This document shows, piece after piece, positions 22,538 through 32,594 of a DNA stretch of 64,000 nt; the first letter of the stretch is position 1; each line of letters begins with the position of its first letter. Source of the DNA: Geotrypetes seraphini (Eukaryota; Chordata; Amphibia; Gymnophiona; Dermophiidae); NCBI RefSeq assembly GCF_902459505.1, contig NC_047088.1, positions 100,059,704-100,123,703 on the forward strand. Reading direction: 5' to 3'. Both the position numbers and the translations under genes were made by a program. The notes below the pieces were generated by a model. The model did not search any database and was not told where the DNA came from. It was given only the letters and a program-made list of their open reading frames with translations.

Positions 22538-22698
22538 CAGTCCTCGGGGCATATTAGTCAGGTTTAAGACTGCCACAATGAATTATGCATGAGCTACAGT
22601 AAATTTATGTATGTGGTTTACCTTGTATGTAGATATCTCATGCATATTCATTGTGGCTCTTCTGAAATCCCGACTAGCTAGCTGTGTCCTGAGGACTG
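22538..22698. mobile_element. hAT-like palindromic MITE
   Basis: Ends are cagtcctcggggca and gtcctgaggactg (inverted). The inner arms include atgcatga- and catgcatattcattgtgg-type words shared with the next element. It is about 161 bp and non-coding. No clear 8-bp target duplication is seen. Confidence 0.5.
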
Positions 22699-22708
22699 GG
22701 GTGTAGAC

Positions 22709-22883
22709 CAGGGGTGGGGAACGAGGGCCGCAATCCAGTCGGGTTTTCAGGATTTCCCCAAACGAATATGCATGAGATCTATTTGCATACAATGGAAGCA
22801 GTGCATGCAAATAAATTTCATGCATATTCATTGGGGAAATCCTGAAAACCCAACTGGATTGCTGCTCTTGTTCCCCACTCCTG
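22709..22883. mobile_element. hAT MITE with 8-bp target duplication
   Basis: A 175-bp palindrome with ends caggggtggggaac and gttccccactcctg. It is flanked by gtgtagac (22701-22708) and gtttagac (22884-22891), an 8-bp target-site duplication with one mismatch, as expected of hAT elements. No transposase sequence is present. Confidence 0.75.
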
Positions 22884-23046
22884 GTTTAGACTTTTTATAC
22901 TAGCAGTATTGCTGTCTTTATTATTACTTATGTAATCTTATTTTCAACACCACCTTTTACTGCTGGCATACACCATGTGATGGGTTGCATTTTTAAAAAA
23001 TTGTTCCAGACTGTGTCTTAGTACAAGATGATACAAATGGATATAA

Positions 23047-23193
23047 GGGGCTCCAAACTGCAATCATGGAGAGCCACAGCCCAGTCTGGTTTTCAGGATA
23101 TCCCTAATGAATATTCATGAATATATTTGCATACAGGGCTATCCTGAGAGTCTGACTAGTTTGTGACCCTTGAATTGTAGTTTGATACCCCCC
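23047..23193. mobile_element. hAT-like palindromic MITE
   Basis: Ends are ggggctccaaactgcaatc and gaattgtagtttgatacccc, inverted and imperfect. The interior shares ggttttcaggatatcccta-type sequence with the other palindromic hAT MITEs here. The target duplication is not recognisable. Confidence 0.5.
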
Positions 23194-23337
23194 TGGTTTA
23201 TGCAGAAAAATAATGGAAAGGCATGAATTATCAGGGTAAAAAAATGTTTGATCATTGATTGATAGGCATAGAGGGCTGCAAATGACACTGGCTTTCAGGA
23301 TACATGAATAATATTTGGTTTAAGCAACAGCTTATGC

Positions 23338-23464
23338 CAGTGGTACTCCCAGTTCTTGAGGGCTGCAAACAGGTGCATGCATACTACATCTACTGAATTC
23401 AGTTCTATCTCATGCATCCTGGAAAATCTAACCAACTCTTGAGGACTGGGAATTGATATCACTG
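23338..23464. mobile_element. hAT MITE with 8-bp target duplication
   Basis: Ends are cagtggtactcccagttctt and gggaattgatatcactg. It is flanked by gcttatgc (23330-23337) and gcgtatgc (23465-23472), matching at 7 of 8 positions. It is 127 bp and non-coding. Confidence 0.7.
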
Positions 23465-23479
23465 GCGTATGCTCTGTAT

Positions 23480-24140
23480 CAGTGTCTCTCAAACTGTGTG
23501 CCAGGGCACAGTGGTGTGCCATGAGAGAGTCCAGAAACTTTATTTTAAAAAATGTCTTTCATAAGTATACACTAGAATAGATGACATGTATGTCGCGTAT
23601 GCGAGAGTCTGTCAATGTTATGAGCATTTGAGTGTGTAAGGATACAACTGCTTAGACAAGCATCATGATTGGACCTTGAAAACTAAATGCAAGTCATTTA
23701 AGTTTTATTTTTTAATTTTTTATGCAGTAGTTATCCTAACTTGAGCAACAAAGCAATCAAGGCTTTGTTACTGTTTGAATCTTCTTATCTTTGCAAACTT
23801 GGATTTTCATCTCTGACAGAAATTAAATTGAAAAAAAAGAGAATAACTGCAGATGGTGGATGATGAAATGCATGTTTGCTTGGCAACTATCGAGCCATGT
23901 TTTGAATTAATGTGCACTCAAAAACAAGCACATCCATCATATTGATTAGCAATTCTATTCTATCTACTTTAGTTTCACCGTTGTTACAATTACCTATACA
24001 TAGCTTAAAGAGCTTTAAATAAATAACTCTCAAATTTAATTTTTTGTTGGTTTTGCAATTTTTAATTTCAATTATAATGTACCGCAAAAAACATTTGCTC
24101 CATTTAGTGTGCCAGAGCTAAAGATGTTTGAGAGACACTA
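23480..24140 (+). mobile_element. Internally deleted hAT transposon with transposase C-terminus
   Basis: The 661-bp element has terminal inverted repeats cagtgtctctcaaac and gtttgagagacact. The duplication is ctctgtat (23472-23479) and ctctatat (24141-24148), 7 of 8 identical. Inside, about 23750-23850, one frame reads AIKALLLFESSYLCKLGFSS followed by LTEIK. This is recognisable as the hAT C-terminal dimerisation region of Charlie/SCAND3-like transposases. Downstream codons resembling VDDEM and KQAHPS follow in shifted frames. Most of the transposase is missing, so the copy is non-autonomous and decayed. A related element lies at 43377-44480. Confidence 0.8.
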
Positions 24141-24148
24141 CTCTATAT

Positions 24149-25808
24149 AGTATGGTCATCTGAAAACCAGACTGATATGTGGCCTTCCAGGACTTCGGAT
24201 GTGTACCTGTGAAATGATGCAACTTTAATGTGGCATGAAATTGGGACCGTGTCTGGGAAAACGGGACTAAAATCGCAGATTCAAAATGTTGAGACTGGCT
24301 AATTTTCACATCATGGATCCGAAAGCAGTCACATGTTTGAACTTCTATAATATTTTAATTTTATTTCATAAAAGGAAGGAGTTTGGTCTACTGTATTGCA
24401 AATTGTTTGCTCTAGTGGAATTTATTAAAACATCATTTTTTTTTGTTTCTGATGACTGTAACCATGTTTTCCCAGGCATGGTAACAATCACATATTTGTT
24501 GGCTTTCTCCCTTCCTTCAAGTGAGCTGTCTTCATAGAGTTCACTTCTGACCATGCCTTTATGGATCTACTCTCTTTCCTGATTGATCCATGCTCAGATT
24601 TGTCCCCTGCTTGCTTCTGAATTGGTCCTGCAGGAGTCCAGCTCTTATCCCTCCTTCCTTTACTAGGCTCCCTGTGGTTCTGTTCCTGAGTCTTACACCA
24701 GTCTTTACTCCTGTAGTACCTGTTGCTATTTGCAATCTGTCCTGAAATCTGAATAAAAGACAAATGCACAAGATGCAGGCAAAGTTTATTTTGAACAAAC
24801 AAACAGATTGTTGCGTACAAACAAACCACTTTATGTAAAATATGGGACTTGTGTTTCGAACAACATGTCTTCTTCAAGGGTCCCAAAAAGTGGTGGTAAC
24901 AAGGGACACGCAACAAATGCCTGATCTTTGTGTTGTATATGTAGACGGTGATGATGTGTAACCTTCCTTGTTTGCATTTTCTTGTTTTATGCTTTTGTCT
25001 GCCACAGACTTTGCTTTTTTGCATCTTGAATTTGCCTTGTACACAAAGAAGTCAATGTAATAAAATAATTCATAAAATGTATCAAAAATCATTGATCCTT
25101 GAATATGAATTTTGTGTTTTTATCATGTGTAATCTCTTTTATTGGGGTATTTTTGATTCATTACATCTGCCAATGCAACTTCCTTTAAATTTGTCCCAGC
25201 CCTGCTCTACCTCCGATTCATATTCTCTCTCCCACCCCCATGTCCCACCTTCTCCATCCTTTTATCTGATGTTCAATTAATGTACCTGACTCTTGAGGCT
25301 CTGTTGTCCACCCTCTTACACTTTGCAGTGTTCCTTGTAGAAACATTAGTTGACCCTTATTTGGAATATACATATCCACTATACACACACATCACATCAT
25401 GTATTATCACCTCTGTTGGAATTGGTCTCTCTTGCTTATTTCTTCATACCTTTATGATAATGGCTACACCAATACTGTTTGTTCTCCCATATGAATGCTC
25501 TCTTCTGATCTCCAGGCCCAAAGTAGGTTTCTTTCTGTAAGTATATGTGTATGTCCGTCCCTAGCCTTCCCATCTCCAACAAAGCTTTACTTCTTTTCCT
25601 GGGGATTTGTAGCCTCTCACATTCTGTGTGATAATTCAGATTTTTTTTTTGTTCTGTAGGGCCATTTATTAGCTCCTAATTTTAACAACCAAGATTATAA
25701 CTCCACCACTACCACCACCACCACCAATGACCCATTTATTTGCAATTATCCCTCCCCCATCTACACAGTCAAAAACACATTGTCATTCACTTGCAAACTT
25801 TAAACAAA
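24149..25808. other. Unclassified intergenic DNA with a CCA microsatellite
   Basis: No coding signal is supported. Around 24780-24920 there is a repeat-like stretch whose reverse strand contains gaagaagacatgttgttcg, reminiscent of a common repeat motif, but the family is unclear. 25100-25620 is pyrimidine-rich unique-looking DNA. A short (cca)n run lies at about 25700-25725. Confidence 0.4.
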
Positions 25809-26301
25809 ATACTACTGGAAAGGGTCCAGAGAAGAGCGACTAAGATGGTTAAGGGGTTGGAGGAGCTGCCATACAGTGAAAGATTAGAGAAACTGGGTCT
25901 CTTCTCCCTCGAATAGATTGAGAGGGGACATGATCGAAACATTCAAGGTACTGAAGGGGATAGACTTAGTAGATAAGGACAGGTTCTTCACCCTCTCCAA
26001 GGTAGGGAGAATGAGAGGGCACTCTCTAAAGTTGAAAGGGGATAGATTCCGTACAAACGTAAGGAAGTTCTTCACCCAGAGAGTGGTAGGAAGCTGGAAC
26101 GCTCTTCTGGAGGCTGTTATAGGGGAAAACACCCTCCAGGGATTCAAGACAAAGTTAGACAAGTTCCTGCTGAACAAGAATGTGCGCTGGTAGGGCTAGT
26201 CTCAGGGTGCTGGTCTTTGACCAGAGGGCCACCGCGTGAGTGGACTGCTGGGCATGATGAACCACTGGTCTGACTCAGCAGCGGCAATTCTTATGTTCTT
26301 A
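25809..26301 (+). mobile_element. CR1 LINE, 3' fragment
   Basis: This is the end of a CR1 ORF2. It translates with breaks to VKGLEELPYSERLEKLGLFS, then RGDMIETFKVLKGIDLVDKD, then KFFTQRVVGSWNALLEAVIG and the 3' UTR with ctgactcagcagcggcaatt. It ends in the CR1-type tail ttcttatgttctta. It is strongly 5'-truncated, as most CR1 copies are. Confidence 0.85.
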
Positions 26302-26599
26302 AATCATTACCAGATTTTTGTATGACATCAGTTAAGAACATAAGAACATAAGCAGTGCCTCCGCCGGGTCAGACCATAGGTCCATCCTGCCCGGCAGTCC
26401 GCTCCCGCGGCGGCCCAAACAGGTCACGACCTGTCTGAATCACCAGAAGGGGCTCCCTTGCCACCTTGGTTTCTCATTGAAGTCCTATCTTCCCATTGAA
26501 GTCCTAACCCTCCGGTCTTGCACATGCATGACCTGGTTGGGCTTCTATACTTATTACCTGGTTAGCTTTCTATACTTGTGTTACATCCCAGCTCCTCCC

Positions 26600-29589
26600 T
26601 CAGTATCCCACGATCCCTTTATCCCTCAGGAATCCGTCCAATCCCTGTTTGAATCCCTGTACCGTACTCTGCCTGATCACTTCCTCCGGTAGCGCATTCC
26701 AAGTGTCCACGACCCTTTGGGTGAAAAAAAACTTCCTTGCATTTGTTTTGAACCTATCTCCCTTCAGTTTCTCCGAATGCCCCCTCGTACTTGTTGTCCC
26801 CTTCAGTCTGAAGAATCTGTCCCTATCCACCCTCTCTATGCCCCTCATGATCTTGAAGGTCTCTATCATATCTCCCCTGAGCCTCCTTTTTTCCAGAGAG
26901 AAGAGCCCCAGCCTATCCAACCTCTCGGCGTATGGGCAGTGTTCCAGCCCTTTTACCAGTTTCGTTGCTCTCCTTTGGACTCTCTCAAGTACCGCCATGT
27001 CCTTATTGAGGTGCGGCGACCAATACTGAACGCAGTATTCCAGATGTGGATGCACCATCGCTCGATACAATGGCATGATGACTTCCCGCGTCCTGGTTGT
27101 TATGCCCCTCTTTATGATGCCCAGCATCCTGTTGGCTTTTTTCGAGGCTGCTGCGCACTGTGCAGATGGCTTCAGTGATGCATTCACCAGCACACCCAAG
27201 TCTCAAGTCTGCTGTCTCCCAACAATGCCCCCCCCAATTTGTAGTTGAACAACGGGTTCTTTTTCCCTATATGCATGACCTTGCATTTTTCCACGTTAAA
27301 GCGCATTTGCCATTTGTTTGCCCAGTCTTCCAGCTTGTCCAGGTCCCTTTGCAGGTCCTCACACTCCTCCCTGGACCTAACTCTGCTGCACAATTTGGTA
27401 TCGTCTGCAAATTTTATAACCTCACACTTTGCCTCCTTTTCCAGGTCATTGATAAATATGTTGAAGAGTAACAGCCCCAGCACCGATCCCTGTGGCACAC
27501 CGCTTGTGACTCCCCGCCAGTCAGAATATTGGCCCTTCACTCCGACCCTCTGCAGTCTACCCGACAACCAGTGCTTGATCCATCTGTGCACATCCCCTCC
27601 CACCCCGTGGTTCCACAGCTTCCTAAGCAGCCTTTCATGTGGCACCTTGTCGAAAGCCTTTTGAAAATCGAGGTAAATGATGTCTATGGGTTCCCCATTG
27701 TCCACCCGACTGCTTATTCCCTCAAAGAAGTACAGAAGGTTCGTTAGGCACGACCTTCCCTTACAGAATCCGTGCTGGCTTGTTCTCAGTAGGCCATTCC
27801 TCTCGATGTGCTCGCAAATGCCGTCCTTGATCATAGCTTCCACCATCTTCCCTATAATTGAAGTCAGGCTCACCGGCCTGTAGTTCCCGGGGTCACCCCT
27901 CGATCCCTTCTTGAAGATAGGTGTGACATTCACCAATTTCCAGTCCTCTGGTACCTCACCAGTTTTCAAGGATAGGTTGCAAACATGCTGGTTTGTGCCC
28001 GCTATTTCTTGTCTTAGTTCCTTCAGAACCCTTGGGTGGATCCCGTCCGGGCCCGGTGATTTACCGCATTTTAACCTGTCTATCTGTTTGAGGACATCCT
28101 CCTTACTTACCTCTATGTGCTCCAATTTTTCGGCCTGTTCCCCACTCATGAGCTCCTCTGAGTCCGGTATATTAGATGTGTCTTCGCTCGTGAAAACCGA
28201 CGAGAAGAACGTGTTCAACCTCTCAGCTACCTCTTTATCCTCCTTAATCACTCCCTTCCTATCCCCATCGTCCAACGGCCCCACCTCCTCTCGCTGGTCG
28301 CTTCCCCTTTACGTAACTGAAGAATGCCTTGAAGTTTTTCGCCTCTCTGGCCAGCCCCTCTTCGTATTCCCCTTTCGCTTTTCTAACCTCTCGGTGGCAT
28401 TCCTTTTGGCATTTCCTGTGCGCCTGGTGATTTTCCTCCGTTGGGTCCTTTTTCCATCTCCGGAAGGATACTTTTTTGTCATTTATTGCCCTCTTTACTT
28501 CAGTTGACATCCAAACCGGGTCCTTTGATTGCTTGTTCTTGCAGCCTTTCCTGAAACTGGGGACGTACATTCTTTGTGCTTCCTGCAGGGTGTCCCTGAA
28601 TAGGGTCCAGGCGCTTCCCACAGTCTCCATCCTAAAGATGTTTCTGAGCTTCCTCCCCACCATTTCCCTCATAGCAACATAGTTCCCTTTCTTGAAGTTG
28701 AGCGCAGTTGTTGCGGTCCTTCTTACTATGGGTGTCCCCCTTTCTAATGTGAATCTGATCGCGTTGTGATCACTGTTGGCTAGTGGTCCTCCCACTTCTA
28801 CCCCTCTTGCAGGCCCCCCTAATCCGTTTAGGATGAGGTCAAGAGTAGCACCCCCTCGTGTCAGTTCTTTGACTAGTTGCTCCATGAAGCAGTCCCTCAC
28901 AGCTTCTACAAATCCTGTTTCCCTAGTGCAGTTGGAGTGACCCGTACTCCAGTCTATTCCCGGGTAGTTGAAGTCCCCCATCACTGTTACACTTCCAGTC
29001 CTGCATTCCTGTCTCAGTTCCGCTTCCAAGTCGTGTCGACTCCTTCTGGCGTACCAGGTGGGCGATAGTACAGCCCCAGTTTTATGCCTGCACCCTTGTT
29101 TCCCGGCAATTTGACCCATAGCGATTCCAGCCCCTCTGCCTTCGTTGCCATATCCATCCCGACCGAGTGGATAGAGTCCTTTATATATAGTGCTATGCCT
29201 CCCCCCTTCTTGTGGGTCCTGTCCCTCCTGTAGAGCTTGTACCCCGGCAGCGCCACATCCCATTGATTTTCCTCTGTCCACCAGGTTTCTGCAATTCCAA
29301 TTATATCTAGGTCCTCCCCCTTGGCCACGACTTCTAGTTCACCCATCTTGGCCATGAGGCTTCTTGCATTTGCGTATAAGCACCGTAGGTCACGTCGTTT
29401 TTCCTCCACCTCTGCATTTACCTGGGCTGCCTGCCCTTGGATTTCGGGCAGTTCTCCCGTTCCCTGTGCTTCTGCTTTGCCCTCAGCCTTTACCCTCTTA
29501 GCTTTCAGCTTCCCCACATTCCCGCCACCCCACTTCCCCGCTTTTCCTCTGGGTTTTCTAGCCCTTCCGGCCCCCTCCTGGGCTATCAT
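26600..29589 (-). pseudogene. CR1 ORF2 (endonuclease-reverse transcriptase), frameshifted
   Basis: The N-terminal endonuclease starts with CLYANARSLMAKMGELE (N-containing motif) and AETWWTEENQWDV. RT follows with RPVSLTSIIGKMVEAMIKDG, QHGFCKGRSCLTNLL, GVTSGVPQGSVLGLLLFNIF and FADDTKLCSR. The C-terminal part has [19 protein letters not shown] and FFTQRVVDTWNALPEEVI. It is divided into four overlapping frame segments, so it cannot be translated as one protein. Confidence 0.85.
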
Positions 29590-29945
29590 CCCTTGAGCCT
29601 CTGTTTGATCCCCCTCGCCTTGTGGTACCTCTATATTGCCCTCAGCTTTTGCCCTCGTGCCACCCAGTCCCCCTGTGTCTCCATGCCCCTTAGTCTTCTC
29701 CCAGCAAGCTCCCTTTACCTGATGTTTCCCTCACTGTCTGATCATAAGATCCTCCGGTCCCTCTGCTTCCTCCCTGCAGTCAGCCCGTTCAGCATCTGTT
29801 CTGGATACTGTTGTCCGAAGCGTCAACATCAGATCAGCTGTCGGCTTTCCCCCTCTCCTCAGTTTAAAGCCCTCTCGATCTCCTTCCTCACATTGGCTGC
29901 CAGTAGTCTAGTTCCCGCTGTGCTCAGGTGCAGGCCGTCCTGCCG

Positions 29946-30857
29946 TTAGAGCTTGCTCTTTCCCCAGAAGGACGTCCAGTTCCTCACAAAGTGGAAGCCC
30001 TCCTCCTGGCACCATCTCCTCAACCATGCATTCACAGCCTGGAGGTCTGCCTGCCTCTTTGCATCTGCTCTCAGTACAGGCAGGATCTCCGAGAATGCTA
30101 TCCTCCGTGTGCTCCGCTTCAGCTTTCGTCCCAGGACCCTGAACTGGTCAGTCAGTGTGGCCATGCTGAAGTTCCTCCGGCTCACATCATTCGTTCCGAC
30201 GTGGATTATTACCGCAGTCTCCTCTGTCTCTGCTCCATCCAGGATCCTCTCGATCCTATCAGTGATGTCTTGTGTCTTGGCCCCTGGGAGACAAGTCACT
30301 AGCCGGTACTCCCTTCCTCCAGCTATGTGACTGTCTACCTCTCTCAAGATCGAGTCTCCCACCACAATAGCAGACTTCCCTTTCCTCAGCAACCTCCTCT
30401 GCCTCAGGTCCGTGTCCTTGGTGTAGTGCGGTGTCTCTCCCTCGGGGTCCCGGTGAGTCGCGATCTCCTCCTCTTGCGTGGTTCCTCCGCTAGGTCCTTC
30501 CCCGGTGTCGCCTTGTGGATCCTGGGTCTCGTCTGCAAACATCCATCTGTGCAGCTGCTGGTCCCGTTCCTCCACCTTCCTATAGGCCTCCTCGATGAAT
30601 CTCTCGAGGTCCCTCACCTGGTCCACAATGGGGCCTGCTCCGTCTGTGTTCTGGGTTGACCAGCTCATCTCCTCTGTGGTGCGCAGTCCCTCCAGTTCCT
30701 GGACCCTGACTCTCAATCTGTCGACCTCCATCCTCAGGCTTTCCAATTCCTGACACCGACTGCATATGTACTCCCGCCTTCCCAAGGGGAGGTAGTCGTA
30801 CATATTGCACTCTGTGCAGTATACCGGAAAGTACCTCTGGGATCCTGGGTCCTCCAT
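29946..30857 (-). pseudogene. CR1 ORF1 with SGNH esterase domain, truncated by a stop
   Basis: The 303-codon frame starts MEDPGSQRYFPVYCTECNMY. It has C-x2-C pairs in CTEC and CSRC (zinc-binding-like, residues about 14-35), a coiled coil (about 36-60 and 85-105) and an esterase domain. The esterase domain shows VVGDSILREVD (block I Ser) and IIHVGTNDVS (block III). It stops at TAA (29946-29948). The next codons in the same frame read RQDGLHLSTAGTRLL and end ERALN with a proper stop, so about 29 residues, including the D-x-x-H block V, are cut off. CR1 ORF1 proteins with such an esterase are well known. Confidence 0.85.
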
Positions 30858-31101
30858 CGCTCTCGTAAAGTGCTGGTGTGCTCCTGCTGATTGGAGCCTG
30901 TTATTTTGTTAGCTTCAGAATCCAACTGTCGTCACTGCAGGCGCGCACTAAGTTCTACTTGTTCTTTCTGCCTTCTAGATCAGCCTCCTTCAGCACTTGG
31001 AATCACTGGGTTTCCTACACTCCTATCCTTTGCTCAGTGATAGTTCACTGGGGGCTCTCCACCCCAATACTCCTCTCCTTCCCACACACATATATACTGT
31101 A

Positions 31102-32592
31102 CTAATCTTATAGCCCGTTACATTAACGGGTGCTAGAATATATGTGTGTGTGTCTCTCTATTTCTTTCTCTCTCTCTCTCTCTCTCTCTCCTTAGCCGCT
31201 TTCTTTCTTTCTTTTTCCTTGGCTGTCCATCACCACCCCTTGCCTGCTCCCCCTGTCCATTCTCCCTTCCTTTACCTCCCCTGTGTCCACCACCACCCCT
31301 TCACAGCTCTCCTTATGCAGCAGCAGCTCCCTTTGTTTTACCTCCCCCCTGTCCAGCAGCATCTTCCTTCTCCCCCTGTCCAACATTAGGCCTCCGTTCC
31401 TTTTTCTTCACCCCCCTGTCCATCAGCACCTCTTTCCTTCTCCCCCTGTCCATCAGTAGGCGTCCCTTCCTTTTTCTCCCACCCTCCTCCTTCTTATTCC
31501 TATGATACACTTACCTTGCTCTGCCTCTGATCAGAGGCTCCCGACAGCTGCCCAGTTGCACCCATTGGAAAAGTTCCCTCTGCGGCATCCCGCACCCCTC
31601 CTGACGTGACTCCCGCTGTCTTTCTTTCTGTCTGTCCCTGGCCCCCTTTGTCTGTTTGTCTTTCTGTATATCTCCTTGCCCCTGTGTCTTTCTTCTTTTC
31701 TTTCTGTCTCCCTTCCTCCCTCTGTCTGTCTGTCCGAAGCAGCATTCCCTCCCCCTCCATTTCCCTCCCCCCACACCAGTTTCCTGTGCACCTTCCCCTG
31801 TGTCTTTCTTCTTGTCTTTCTGTCTCCCTTCCTCCAGTTCCCTGTGCTGCAGCATTAGCGTTTCCTCTACCCCCTTTCCCTTCCCACAGTCGCGACTACA
31901 AAAGCGGGCCCGATTCCTTTGCCGCCCCCCTTCCCTTACCGCGGGCCCGACTGGCGATTTAAGCAGCGTGTCAGCAGTCTTCACACGCTGCTTCGGGTCG
32001 TTCTACTGCCCTGATTTACTCTGGCACGTCTGGAGCAAATCAGGGCAGTAGAAGGGCCCGAAGCAGCGTGTGAAGACTGCTGACATGCTGCTTAAATCGC
32101 CAGTCGGGCCCGCGGTAAGGAAGGGGGGCGGCAAATGACTCGGGTCCCGGCAGCGGAAAGATGCAGGGATCCTCGGTGGGGGCGCTGAGTGGCCGCGAAC
32201 CCTCTCCTCCCAGACCCCCCCTCCCCCCGGAGGAACGGAGATCGGCGGCTACAGCCGCTGGCTTCGGCGTCTTCTATCCACTGCGGCCAACCCTAGCAGA
32301 AACAGGAAGTAGTCAGAGAGGGCGGGCAGCAGTGGACAGAAGACAGCAAAGCCAGCGTTAGCGCAGCGCTTTTCTCTTTATTTTTAAAAGTGGGTGAGCC
32401 GGTGAGAAGGAGGAGGTGGTGGTTTTGGCAGTGAGTGAGGGCGGGAGGGGGGGGAGTCGCCGGCTGTGCTGTGCTTTCCCGATTTGTCTGCCGCATACGC
32501 ACTCTGGCCACGGACCTACGGAATCCGGATCAGGGATTACAGATCACGCAAGTCTGAGTGCGCATGCGCAGCTAGCGTTTTATTATATAGGA
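31102..32592 (-). mobile_element. Non-autonomous Helitron-like element H1
   Basis: On the - strand it starts TCCTATATAATAAAACG (32592) after an A. It ends with a perfect 7-bp-stem hairpin CCCGTTA-atg-TAACGGG followed by ctataagattag and then T (31101). A 5' TC, a subterminal 3' hairpin and insertion between A and T are Helitron features; the last four bases TTAG deviate from CTAG by one. There is no Rep-helicase sequence. The interior holds CT microsatellite (31150-31200), pyrimidine-rich DNA and a large palindrome (31900-32150). Confidence 0.6.
31900..32150. repeat. Large palindrome inside H1
   Basis: Two arms of about 115 bp are nearly perfect inverted copies. The left arm includes ccgcgggcccgactggcgat, gtcagcagtcttcacacgct and ctactgccctgattt. 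The right arm includes aaatcagggcagtag and atcgccagtcgggcccgcgg. They flank a loop of about 20 bp. This could extrude as a cruciform and might be a captured MITE. No target duplication was established. Confidence 0.8.
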
Positions 32593-32594
32593 TA

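Larger units (their letters stand above)
26334..31090 (-). mobile_element. Nearly complete CR1 LINE
   Basis: A copy of about 4.7 kb. The 3' tail repeats taagaacataagaacataag on the + strand at 26334. ORF1 (30857-29946) and ORF2 (29589 down to about 26600) are both recognisable. ORF2 carries the AP endonuclease (MGDFNYPGIDW, SDHNAIRF) and the RT (VIYLDFQKAFDKVPHERLL-like block, GVPQGSVLG, FADDTKL). ORF2 runs in alternating frames, implying about three frameshifts (near 29050, 28280 and 27195). The 5' edge is uncertain; sequence 30860-31090 may be its 5' UTR. It looks fairly young but not active. Confidence 0.88.

Noticed and set aside
23480-24140. A domesticated hAT-derived host gene
   Set aside because: The coding remnant is short and frame-broken and lies between terminal repeats with a target duplication.
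24740-24920. Penelope-like element end
   Set aside because: A gaagacatgttgttcg-like word is present, but there is no RT, GIY-YIG domain or ribozyme fold that I can support.
31140-32050. Long open frames rich in Ser, Pro and Leu in the CT-rich tract
   Set aside because: Both strands stay open because of simple pyrimidine-rich sequence. No domain or start context supports coding.
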